Positions 51,047 through 58,932 of a DNA stretch of 64,000 bases are shown in pieces. Every line of letters begins with the position of its first letter. The stretch's first letter is position 1. Where the stretch lies: positions 770,001-834,000 of the forward strand of contig NZ_AP025226.1 in the NCBI RefSeq assembly GCF_020886315.1, in the 5' to 3' direction. A model generated the notes under the pieces. The model saw only the letters and a list, made by a program, of their open reading frames with translations, ran no database searches and was not told where the DNA came from. Position numbers and translations under genes: made by a program. Source of the DNA: Saccharolobus caldissimus. GTDB lineage: Archaea > Thermoproteota > Thermoprotei_A > Sulfolobales > Sulfolobaceae.

Positions 51047-51259
51047 CTATTTTGAATTTCCAAAAATACTTAATATTTCGTTTTTCTCTTCTTCAGAAAG
51101 ATCCTTTAGAAGTTCTTTTAATTCTTTAATTCTCTTCTCTCTGAATTTCGTTTCTAGGAATTTTTCCACGACTTCGACAAAAGCTTTAAAGTCATTATCG
51201 TCAGCGGTTAGAACGTAATACGAAATTGCGAATAAAAATTCAATGCGTTCCTTTTTCAC
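51047..51259 (-). CDS. Plasmid cargo protein, 70 aa, unknown
   Basis: A 70-residue charged, helical protein (FKAFVEVVEKFLETKFREKRIKELKELLKDLSEEEKNEILSIF) with no recognised family. It is the last gene of a four-gene minus-strand operon in which every stop overlaps the next start by four bases. It is soluble by composition. Confidence 0.6.
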   Translation of the reverse strand: MKKERIEFLFAISYYVLTADDNDFKAFVEVVEKFLETKFREKRIKELKELLKDLSEEEKNEILSIFGNSK

Positions 51260-51570
51260 TTCGTGATACCGCCTCCGATCAATTCTTTAATTAACTTTTG
51301 CACTCGTTCATCTCCTAAATTTTTAAGAATTTCGAAGAACAATCTCACGGTTTCTGACGGTGTCAATTCTTCTTTCCTACTTTCTAACTGCTTTTGCAAT
51401 GACAAAACTTGCTGTATGATGTCGAAAATATCTTTCTCTTCTATTTTTTGAGTACTCAGTTGAATCCTGTTATGCGAATATTCGATAGTCGAAAACAATT
51501 GCTCCGCAAATTCTAGCGGTTCTCTTAACTCTTCGAATGCAAACTCTTCTTTATCCTTCTTCATGCTCAT
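51256..51570 (-). CDS. Plasmid cargo protein, 104 aa, unknown
   Basis: A 104-residue acidic, helix-rich protein (e.g. DIFDIIQQVLSLQKQLESRKEELTPSETVRLFFEILKNLGDERVQKLIKELIGGG), probably with a coiled coil at about residues 45-75. No family recognised. Third gene of the cargo operon, overlapping both neighbours by four bases. Confidence 0.6.
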   Translation of the reverse strand: MSMKKDKEEFAFEELREPLEFAEQLFSTIEYSHNRIQLSTQKIEEKDIFDIIQQVLSLQKQLESRKEELTPSETVRLFFEILKNLGDERVQKLIKELIGGGITK

Positions 51571-51998
51571 TTAGACCCACCGGTTATTATCTTTTTCAAT
51601 GTTTCCCAGGTCTTAATTACCATGTCGACGTCAATTGTTGGTGAGCTCTCCTTCAATAGTTTCGGCAGTGCTTCATCTATTATTTCTATTGCCTTTTCCA
51701 GGTTAATTGTAGAAACCGTTAGCTGATATTTCCTCAACACGAGTTCCGAAACCTTCGACGCAAACACCGTGCTTATGGAAGCAATTAATTTGTCGTCCAC
51801 TTTTCTCTTCTTAAGAAACGGTACAATAGTGTTTTCGAAGAAGTTAATTAGTTCAACCGCTCTGTTCAACTCATTAAACTCGTAAACTATGGATAGTTTC
51901 GGTATGGGATTTGGGGTAGGGCTAGGCGTAGGACCGGGCGTGGGTGTTTCTTGGTTTTCGCTACGCTTTTTAATCGGAACGACCACCATTGACATCAC
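51567..51998 (-). CDS. Plasmid cargo protein with Pro/Thr linker, unknown
   Basis: A 143-residue protein with a short basic N-terminus, a repeat-like Pro/Thr linker (TPTPGPTPSPTPNPIP, about 18-33) and a helical domain (LNRAVELINFFENTIVPFLKKRKVDDKLIASISTVFASKVSELVL). There is no signal peptide, so the linker probably separates two binding parts inside the cell. No family recognised. Second gene of the cargo operon. Confidence 0.6.
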   Translation of the reverse strand: MMSMVVVPIKKRSENQETPTPGPTPSPTPNPIPKLSIVYEFNELNRAVELINFFENTIVPFLKKRKVDDKLIASISTVFASKVSELVLRKYQLTVSTINLEKAIEIIDEALPKLLKESSPTIDVDMVIKTWETLKKIITGGSK

Positions 51999-52672
51999 CT
52001 CACGTGCTTTACGAATTCTATGTTGTAAACGTACGGGAAGAACTCGTGGACGATTTTAATGTAACTGTCGTCACGTTCAAATGCAAAAACGTAATAAAAG
52101 CTTCCGAAGTTACCAAACATTTCATCAAGTTCTTCTTTCGTTACAACGTCATAAATTAAACGCGTTAGAAACGTAACAAATTGCATTGCTTTCGTCTTCG
52201 CTAAAATCGTGAGCAATGCGTCATCTACAGTCTCCATCTTATATTTCTCCTTAAAGAGAAGTAAAATTTCTTTCGCTTCATCGCTTAAAATTAGGTTTTT
52301 TGTAACCGGAGTTTCAGTTATTCTAAACGGTGTTACTTCTACTAAACGTTTATCAACATATTGCGAAATTTCCGGATATTCTTTCCATTCATTTACTTTA
52401 AATTCATCTTTAACAAACTCGCTCTTAATTAACAAAGCACGACCCTCATTTTTCCACCTGCGCATATAGGGAAATGTAAGGTAGCTCATAAATTTTCTAC
52501 TTGTGCAAATTAGCAAACGTCTCATACTTATTTTGCTTTTTTTAGTCATTTCGTTAATTGCTAACTCTACAACAGCCGTGTAACTTTTCGCTATCCCGCA
52601 TGTGTAATAAATATCGAAGACTGTCTCTAAAATTTCCAATGTTTCTTCGTCATTAATTTCGTGTTTGTACAT
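51995..52672 (-). CDS. Plasmid cargo protein, possible double RHH, unknown
   Basis: The 225-residue protein is first in the cargo operon. Two stretches look like ribbon-helix-helix units: HEINDEETLEILETVFDIYYTCGIAKSYTAVVELAINEM (about 3-41) and NLILSDEAKEILLLFKEKYKMETVDDALLTILAKTK (about 126-161), each a short strand followed by two helices. That would make it a DNA-binding protein, but the likeness is only by eye. Promoter: A/T-rich 52673-52730. Confidence 0.55.
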   Translation of the reverse strand: MYKHEINDEETLEILETVFDIYYTCGIAKSYTAVVELAINEMTKKSKISMRRLLICTSRKFMSYLTFPYMRRWKNEGRALLIKSEFVKDEFKVNEWKEYPEISQYVDKRLVEVTPFRITETPVTKNLILSDEAKEILLLFKEKYKMETVDDALLTILAKTKAMQFVTFLTRLIYDVVTKEELDEMFGNFGSFYYVFAFERDDSYIKIVHEFFPYVYNIEFVKHVR

Positions 52673-52997
52673 ACGCTTTATTTTACGCGAAAAATTAAAA
52701 GCACATTTTTAACCTTCCGTGCAATTTTGACAGGATGGCGAGAAAAAATCCTAAATGCGTTAATTTAGCTCTTCCATATCCCCATATGAACGCTAGGGAA
52801 TTTAGGGTTTTAATTTTTGAACGCCGTTTCGCAATATTTTCAATCTCGTTATTCTTAATGAAGAGAAATAAGGCGTCTGAAGGTAATTTAGGGAAAAAAA
52901 CAGAGAGAAATAAGGAAAAAACGACGTAATTGAGAGGGGGGGTGGGGTACTTTCTTCTATTTTTTCCCTCAATTACCTGGACTTAGAAGGTTAATAA
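52673..52997. other. Divergent control region of the plasmid
   Basis: This gap holds the third CATATCCCCATATG palindrome (52772-52792) and a G-rich stem-loop: GTAATTGAG (52926-52934) pairs with CTCAATTAC (52968-52976) around a loop with G7-T-G4 followed by a pyrimidine tract. The 64-codon frame 52735-52929 spans these sites and has no convincing composition, so I do not call it. Promoters for the cargo operon and the 125-aa gene must lie here. Confidence 0.5.
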
Positions 52998-53021
52998 ATG
53001 ATTAAATTGAGAGATGAAAAC

Positions 53022-53375
53022 ATGGCACGAAGACACAAACACTCGATTTTAATATACGGAGCTAGAGAAACTGCGCGAAAAACTGTCGATAACTTGAAGG
53101 ACAAATATGAAAAAGCGCAGATGGACCCTAACGTAAAAAGAGAATGGCTGAACAACTATTTTGAAAAGATAGGGGGCTATATCGAAAGTCCGGAAAGGCG
53201 AAAGGAAGCTGAAGAGAAATTGGAAACATGGTACGGTGTATTAGTCACTAACGTAGCACCAGAATTCGCTAAAGCAATGCAGAAAGCAAAATCCGAATAC
53301 TATAGAAAGCTGGCGGAGAAAATTGGCGAAATGGCGGAAGAGAGAAATACAGAAGGATATCGCTATACAATGTAA
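53022..53375 (+). CDS. Plasmid protein of about 117 aa, unknown
   Basis: A charged, helical protein (ARETARKTVDNLKDKYEKAQMDPNVKREWLNNYFEKIGGYIESPERRKEAEEKLETWYG..). I start at ATG 53022 (MARRHKHSILIYG) rather than ATG 52998, although both are possible. The basic start and helices would fit a nucleic-acid-binding or structural protein; no family recognised. Confidence 0.6.
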   Translation: MARRHKHSILIYGARETARKTVDNLKDKYEKAQMDPNVKREWLNNYFEKIGGYIESPERRKEAEEKLETWYGVLVTNVAPEFAKAMQKAKSEYYRKLAEKIGEMAEERNTEGYRYTM

Positions 53376-53488
53376 ACTTTTGCTGAAAAACAAGCACTAC
53401 AATTATGAAATTTTGAAAAACAAGCCACTTCATGAATTAAACGATCACGAATTTTTTTATTGCATATGTTTTTTATTGTACAATTGAA

Positions 53489-53659
53489 TTATTTCTTAAC
53501 CCTTTTATAACAGAGCGTTATTTCCCCGTCTTTTTGTTCTACGTTAAGAATAAAATCATCATCTGGTTTTATGCCTAACGAGTCCACTACATCTTTAGGA
53601 ATTAGTAAATAAAACGTATTATGCCCTGGTCTACCGCCTTTATAAACTCTTGGTTTCAT
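53489..53659 (-). CDS. AbrB/SpoVT-like regulator
   Basis: From ATG 53657-53659 the protein is MKPRVYKGGRPGHNTFYLLIPKDVVDSLGIKPDDDFILNVEQKDGEITLCYKRVKK, 56 residues, the swapped-hairpin AbrB fold (IPKDVVDSLGIKPDD is the signature). Members bind DNA as dimers and often control plasmid or virus genes. The frame upstream of 53659 is only promoter DNA. Its promoter carries one copy of a 19-bp operator-like repeat whose second copy lies in the divergent promoter. Confidence 0.8.
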   Translation of the reverse strand: MKPRVYKGGRPGHNTFYLLIPKDVVDSLGIKPDDDFILNVEQKDGEITLCYKRVKK

Positions 53660-53661
53660 AA

Positions 53662-53745
53662 TGTATAATTGGCGTATGCATTTTATAAATTTATCGTGCG
53701 AAAAGCTTATAAATTCGTATGCTAAGTGTATAATTGGCGTATGCA
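53662..53745. promoter_or_regulatory. Divergent promoter with two 19-bp direct repeats
   Basis: TGTATAATTGGCGTATGCA occurs at 53662-53680 and 53727-53745. TATA boxes TTTATAAAAT (minus, about 53690-53681) and CTTATAAATT (plus, about 53706-53715) place one repeat at the transcription start of the AbrB-like gene and the other at that of the 53748 gene. An autoregulatory operator for the AbrB-like protein is the obvious guess. Confidence 0.65.
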
Positions 53746-53747
53746 AA

Positions 53748-54065
53748 ATGAACGCGCAAATCCAATTCGGGGAAAATTGGGTTAAGGTAAAAGAATCTGT
53801 TTTTTATCTAACCCAACCCGCACTCGAAATCCTAAAAGCGTGGTATAATATAAATCGCGATAAAAAAGATATTGAAATTGAAATCGAATACATTGCAAAA
53901 GTATTCGAAATTCTAAAGCCAGGTGCAAAAAAAGAAGCGTACAACGATTTGTACACATTAGTAGAATGCCGATATTTCGAAAAAGACAGAATAGAAAAAT
54001 TAATAAATAAAATATATGAAAAATGCGAAGAGAAAAAAGCGAATAGCACGGTGAGGGAACTATGA
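53748..54065 (+). CDS. Plasmid protein, 105 aa, unknown
   Basis: From ATG 53748 the protein is MNAQIQFGENWVKVKESVFYLTQPALEILKAWYNINRDKKDIEIEIEYIAKVFEILKPGAKKEAYNDLY.., helical, with no recognised family. The longer open frame from 53661 only translates the operator region. It starts an operon of four short genes (to 54658) with overlapping stops and starts. Confidence 0.65.
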   Translation: MNAQIQFGENWVKVKESVFYLTQPALEILKAWYNINRDKKDIEIEIEYIAKVFEILKPGAKKEAYNDLYTLVECRYFEKDRIEKLINKIYEKCEEKKANSTVREL

Positions 54066-54331
54066 TTGACGCGAATAAAGTCTTTCAGAATTTAGAGTAT
54101 ATCCTAAATTACAACAAGCGAATGCTAGTGAACAAGAAGCAGATTGAGATAATATGGGCAGTTATGCCGTGGGAGAATATCGTTAAAGGTTTCGCTAAAA
54201 TCGATAATACTATATTACCGCTTTATGTCGGTGTATTCGATGACGTCGTCGAGATAAGGATCGGTGATGTTGAATTCGAATTAAGTGAAGATACAATAAA
54301 AACAGCACTGGAGGAGATCGCAAATGAGTAA
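54062..54331 (+). CDS. Plasmid protein, 89 aa, unknown
   Basis: An 89-residue acidic protein (NKKQIEIIWAVMPWENIVKGFAKIDNTILPLYVGVFDDVVEIRIGDVEFELSEDTIKTALEEI). Its ATG overlaps the previous stop and its end overlaps the zinc-finger start, implying translational coupling. No family recognised. Confidence 0.6.
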   Translation: MIDANKVFQNLEYILNYNKRMLVNKKQIEIIWAVMPWENIVKGFAKIDNTILPLYVGVFDDVVEIRIGDVEFELSEDTIKTALEEIANE

Positions 54332-54434
54332 GCGCATGTATAAGTGTAAATTCTGCGGATTTGTATCATTTGATTTAGAGGAATTCCTATTTCATGTTAG
54401 AGAACACGAAATAGAAATGGCTGACGAATTATGA
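54324..54434 (+). CDS. C2H2 zinc-finger mini-protein
   Basis: A 36-residue protein, MSKRMYKCKFCGFVSFDLEEFLFHVREHEIEMADEL, is a single C-x2-C-x12-H-x3-H finger. Such mini zinc-finger proteins are common in Sulfolobales viruses and plasmids and are presumed transcription regulators. It overlaps both neighbours (ATGA-type), firmly inside the operon. Confidence 0.8.
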   Translation: MSKRMYKCKFCGFVSFDLEEFLFHVREHEIEMADEL

Positions 54435-54658
54435 TGGTTCACGTTCACATAAGCTATCGAAAATTAGAAGAGTTATGTGAGGCTGATGGCGAGTATGTCC
54501 TATGTCGTGATTACGAAGATGTAGTAGAGATACAACCCGAGGAAGTGGAATTTGACAATTTAGATATTGAAGATATCGTTGGCGAATATTTTGACGATAT
54601 TGTGAAAATAATTCTAAGGAAATATAAACATGTTTTAATGAAGAGAATAAACGGCTGA
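54431..54658 (+). CDS. Plasmid acidic protein, 75 aa, unknown
   Basis: A strongly acidic 75-residue protein (CEADGEYVLCRDYEDVVEIQPEEVEFDNLDIEDIVGEYFDDIV) with a basic tail. Start ATGATGG overlaps the zinc-finger stop. The surface charge might mimic DNA or bind a basic partner, but there is no family evidence. Confidence 0.6.
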   Translation: MMVHVHISYRKLEELCEADGEYVLCRDYEDVVEIQPEEVEFDNLDIEDIVGEYFDDIVKIILRKYKHVLMKRING

Positions 54659-54814
54659 GGAAGGACGAAGATGGAAAGATTTATAAACCCCTTTTGCCAA
54701 TATGAGTTTGTAAAGAAAGCCGAACGCGTTAATTCTTACATTTTCTATAAAATTCGTAAAGAAAGATGCACAAGGGTTTTTAAATTTTAGCAACGTGTTA
54801 TATAGTGATGTAAT

Positions 54815-54970
54815 ATGGCTGTAAAACGGTTTGAGGTGGTAACTAGATTAAAAGAAGAGGAAAAGAAAATAGTCAAAGAACTTGCAGAAAAATACGATAT
54901 TTCAGAAGCGGACGTAATTCGAATGGCATTGAAAGAATTCATAGAAAAACATGTGAAAGTATCGTCATAA
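54815..54970 (+). CDS. CopG-like ribbon-helix-helix repressor
   Basis: A 51-residue protein, MAVKRFEVVTRLKEEEKKIVKELAEKYDISEADVIRMALKEFIEKH.., a clear RHH/CopG fold. In pRN plasmids a CopG protein (ORF56 in pRN1) lies just upstream of rep and represses its transcription to control copy number. The same arrangement is seen here, with one small gene between. Confidence 0.85.
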   Translation: MAVKRFEVVTRLKEEEKKIVKELAEKYDISEADVIRMALKEFIEKHVKVSS

Positions 54971-55020
54971 GTTAATCCGTTTTTTCTTTCTCTTCATAAA
55001 AAAATCAGAGGGGGACACAC

Positions 55021-55257
55021 ATGGCTAGATTAATCTCTGACAAAGAGATTAAAAAAGCTAACCGTATATCGTCACATGTTTTTAGAAAATATCTGGTGAA
55101 ATGCACAAAAAATCATTTAGTTGAATTGAATAGTAACGAATTCTATCTTACAATCGCGATGGGGCATGTGTTAAGAAATCGAATTCGAATCAATAATTTT
55201 CGTGATTTTTATGGGAGAGGCTATACTGATTTAGATATTGCGGAGGTGGAAAAATGA
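55021..55257 (+). CDS. Small basic protein upstream of rep, unknown
   Basis: A 78-residue basic protein (DKEIKKANRISSHVFRKYLVKCTKNHLVELNSNEFYLTIAMGHVLRNRIRINNF) with a purine-rich GAGGGGGA before its start that could act as a ribosome-binding site. Its stop overlaps the rep start (ATGA), so it is probably translationally coupled to Rep. Confidence 0.65.
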   Translation: MARLISDKEIKKANRISSHVFRKYLVKCTKNHLVELNSNEFYLTIAMGHVLRNRIRINNFRDFYGRGYTDLDIAEVEK

Positions 55258-58091
55258 CTGACAGTGAAATATCTTATAAAGAATTTTTTTATGCTTTGTG
55301 GGGAAGTTATAGTTCAACAAAACCGCTTTATTACGAAATCTTTATTCTCTCAAACGGAAAGCCGGAAGTCCACTTCTTTGACAGTATTGACGGAGCTATT
55401 GCATGGTTAGATAATAACTTAAAGGATTATCAAAATTCAGACGTTTATTATGGCGTATTACCGCGAATTCGTAAAAAGAAAAAAGGAAGAGGATCTGAGA
55501 AAGATATTGAAAGCGGTATTTGGTTATGGGTGGATCTAGACTTTAAACGGGAATTTACAAAAGGGGAATTCGAAAGGTTTCTTAGGGAAGCAAAAAGGAC
55601 AGACGTGGATGTTAATAAAGAATATTGGTATGAAGAACATAAAGACTTTGGATTAATCGGATTTTATAAGAGCGGAAATAATTACATAGTTATTTCTAGA
55701 CCACAACTTTCGAAAGTACTAGAAAAAATCGAACAAAAGCTGAATATTGAACCTTCAATTGTAGTAGATTCTGGTAATGGGTACCATTTATATTTCAAAT
55801 TAGAATATGAAATTGATTCTAAAAGGCTTAAGAAACTCGAAAGGGCATTAGTAAAGGTTTTGGGCGCTGACGAAAAAAGCACTGACTTAGCTAGGGTGCT
55901 CAGGCTTCCAGGGTCAATAAATCAAAGAACCAAAAGAAAGGTTAAAATTATATTATATGATTTAGATAAAACAATAGATCCTAATGAACTTGAAAGAAAG
56001 TTAGGGACAGAGGAAAAGGTAAAAGAGCCAGTTAATGAGAAAGTTAAAGAAGAGTCAAATGAGCTTCGAAACCTTGAAGAGGATGAAATACTAAAAATCG
56101 TTGACATTATAGCACCTATCTACAAAGAAGGGCAAAGACATCACGTAATAATGTTTTTGTCAGGGTGGTTATTCAAAGCCCATATATCTTACGAATCTGC
56201 TAAGAAACTTATTGAATTGTTATGTAACAAGTTCAATGATGAGGAGTGCGAAGATAGACTCTATACGCTCGATAGGACTTACGGGCTAAAAGGCAATCAA
56301 CCACCTGAGGAGAAACTAAAAACTAGTTCAGGGCTTTTTGAGCTGTTTATGAACACTTTGAGCGAAGAAGAGGCACTAAAGAGACTAAGGCAATTAGAGG
56401 ATATTTTAAACAGTGCCTCACCCTTCAAGAAGGATCCAATATTCGCACTACTAAACATTACAAAAAGGAAGTATGTTATAGCATTACCTAATAAGAGAAT
56501 AATAGTAACTGCAATGATTGATGAAACAGATAAGGTCAATTATGAGGATATAGTCGTTGAGGCATATCCTTCTAAGGTTGTAGTGTACCAAGACCCGCTA
56601 GACCCGACAAAAGTCAGTTTCGAAACTATATGGGAGAGTAAGGTTAGACCTATGCCAATAAGATTACCCCCATTACAAATTGACGAAATCGTATCCCAGT
56701 TGAACAATGCTGGATTAATAATTAAAAATAGGTTAGCTAAAGACATTATAAATGCGATACTAAACGCTTACGTTAGAAAGGGTAAAGCTGAAACAAAAGC
56801 CGATGTTGATGCTAAAGGATTTTTCTTATTAAACAGTGAACTGAGGGCAAATAGGGTCCAGGTTTCGATGCCGAAAGATGAAGATGTGAAAAAGGCGTTA
56901 GAGGTCATAAATAAACTTAGGGGATACTATGACGAGAGTAAGCTAGCATTTGTTTTAACATGGGGGCTAGCATCACCATTTAACTTTGCAGTTAAGCAAA
57001 AGTTAGGGAACAGGGCATCTGATGTATTTCCATATTTAATATTATATGGTGAATCGAATACGGGGAAGTCTACACTTAGTCTGATTGCATGTATAATAAG
57101 CGGTGCTGAGAAGATAGCTAATGAAACATGTACTGAAGTAAATGCCACAAATGTGGATACTAAAGCTAAATTAGGAATGTTCCTTAACGACAGTGCTTTC
57201 ATGAAACCGATTAAAGAGGCATGGGGGTTATTCAAAGATATCGACATGGTTGAGATGTTGAAAGATGTTGTAGATAACATTCAGGCTAGGGCTAGAATCG
57301 AAGAGAAATCGAATGTTAGGGTATTCTTAGCCTTAAGACCAATTTTAATAACAATGAACCGTATTGCTGGCGTAAAATTCCCAGAAGACTCAGGCTTTCG
57401 AAGGCGTTACAAGATTATACCATTTACGTTAGCAGATAGGGAGAAAGTAATGAAAGGGTTAGAGGAGTTTAATAAGACGGTTTACCCTGAGCTGAGAGAA
57501 TTAGGGTATATTGGTCAGTTATTTGCATACGAATTGCTTAACAATAAGGACTTACAAAAGCAGTTCTTTGAAAAGCCTATCGAGACTGCTAAGGCATTCT
57601 TAAAGAGTCTGTTAGAGAAATTTGGTTTTGAATCAGGGTGGTTGGATAATGATCCAGAATTCGAGGAGGGCGAAAGTGAGGTTGATGTTGAGGCATTAAG
57701 AATATTCTTTATTAATAAGATAAATGATACTTATCAGAAATACATTGGAAAACTAATTTTCACTGCGGAAGAAAGAGAAAGGTATGTGTACACATCTAAC
57801 ATTAATTTTATGGCTAAACTCGATGCGATAATCGATGGGGGGCTTTTGCCATGGTTGCTGAAAAAGAATGGAAAATATGTAATCACCACTGGCATAAAAA
57901 ATGATGAGGACTTCCGAAGGATCATAGGGGAAATAAACCTGAAAGACTTAGCAGAACTGTTAAACAAAGCAGGTGTAAATGTTGAGTACAAAGACACGAA
58001 GATCGGTACTAGAACACAAAAAGTTATACTTATTGACCCCAAAAGCTTTGAAGATTTTTTGAACCCTAATTTGGAAGCGATCTCTTCGTAA
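55254..58091 (+). CDS. rep: Replication protein: primase-polymerase plus helicase
   Basis: The 945-residue protein matches Rep of pRN-family plasmids (ORF904 of pRN1). The N-terminal prim-pol domain has the metal motif WLWVDLDFK (Asp94, Asp96), SGNGYHLYF (His178) and DLARVLRLPGSINQR (Asp211). The C-terminal half is an SF3/AAA-like helicase with Walker A GESNTGKST near residue 600 and a winged-helix-like tail. It should open the origin, prime and extend. Slightly longer than pRN1 Rep. The likely origin lies directly downstream. Confidence 0.92.
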   Translation: MTDSEISYKEFFYALWGSYSSTKPLYYEIFILSNGKPEVHFFDSIDGAIAWLDNNLKDYQNSDVYYGVLPRIRKKKKGRGSEKDIESGIWLWVDLDFKREFTKGEFERFLREAKRTDVDVNKEYWYEEHKDFGLIGFYKSGNNYIVISRPQLSKVLEKIEQKLNIEPSIVVDSGNGYHLYFKLEYEIDSKRLKKLERALVKVLGADEKSTDLARVLRLPGSINQRTKRKVKIILYDLDKTIDPNELERKLGTEEKVKEPVNEKVKEESNELRNLEEDEILKIVDIIAPIYKEGQRHHVIMFLSGWLFKAHISYESAKKLIELLCNKFNDEECEDRLYTLDRTYGLKGNQPPEEKLKTSSGLFELFMNTLSEEEALKRLRQLEDILNSASPFKKDPIFALLNITKRKYVIALPNKRIIVTAMIDETDKVNYEDIVVEAYPSKVVVYQDPLDPTKVSFETIWESKVRPMPIRLPPLQIDEIVSQLNNAGLIIKNRLAKDIINAILNAYVRKGKAETKADVDAKGFFLLNSELRANRVQVSMPKDEDVKKALEVINKLRGYYDESKLAFVLTWGLASPFNFAVKQKLGNRASDVFPYLILYGESNTGKSTLSLIACIISGAEKIANETCTEVNATNVDTKAKLGMFLNDSAFMKPIKEAWGLFKDIDMVEMLKDVVDNIQARARIEEKSNVRVFLALRPILITMNRIAGVKFPEDSGFRRRYKIIPFTLADREKVMKGLEEFNKTVYPELRELGYIGQLFAYELLNNKDLQKQFFEKPIETAKAFLKSLLEKFGFESGWLDNDPEFEEGESEVDVEALRIFFINKINDTYQKYIGKLIFTAEERERYVYTSNINFMAKLDAIIDGGLLPWLLKKNGKYVITTGIKNDEDFRRIIGEINLKDLAELLNKAGVNVEYKDTKIGTRTQKVILIDPKSFEDFLNPNLEAISS

Positions 58092-58625
58092 ATAATTGTA
58101 CATCTTTTGTTTTTATCCAACCAAGTTTTTTACAATATACAGTTTTTATTTAGCCGAATTTTGTGGTTGCGTCTGAAACCAATGAGAATTTTACAAGGGT
58201 TTACAATTTTTTGCGTTATTTGTGTCGTGCAACCGAAAAATTCGAAATAAGTTTCAATTTATGTTATGATTAACGATGGTTGCGCGGTTGCGTGTATATA
58301 ATATTTCCCCGCACACATATTTTTAACCAATGGGGGGTTCATGCAACCCGCGCAACCCGCGCAACTCGTTAGTTTTGAAGAAACCCACGCAACCTCACAA
58401 ATAATGTAAATAACGAAATATAATAGATTTCTTGAAAAATGAAATTATCATTCGAAACGTCTTCGTATAACTTTGCTTTGAATTTTTCTCAGCTGTAGCC
58501 GGAAAAGAATTCAGTTTTTTGCAGAACTAAGGATTTTTTGCCATCTTCTTTCAACTCCACGACTGAGTAGGGCAATAGCCCCGTGCTTAAAAGCTTATAT
58601 TTTCGAAAAGGGGCATAGTTTAAAT
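58092..58625. other. Iteron-rich region, probable plasmid origin
   Basis: A 534-base gap between rep and Int(N) with a heptamer in two orientations: GGTTGCG at 58165-58171, 58278-58284 and 58286-58292; CGCAACC or one-mismatch forms at 58228-58234, 58342-58348, 58351-58357, 58360-58366 and 58388-58394. An AT-rich stretch (58293-58335) lies between the inner forward and reverse copies. Inverted iterons around an AT-rich centre next to rep suggest the replication origin. Confidence 0.6.
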
Positions 58626-58877
<252 letters not shown>

Positions 58878-58932
58878 ACAATTTATATGAAGTAAAGATA
58901 AGTTATAAAAATTACGTTATGACATTAACAAG

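Noticed and set aside
52735-52929. 64-codon plus-strand open frame in the plasmid control region
   Set aside because: It spans a palindrome and promoter DNA, has unusual composition and no overlap-type coupling to neighbours.
53661-53747. Upstream extension of the plasmid 105-aa gene
   Set aside because: It translates only the operator repeats and TATA box of the divergent promoter.
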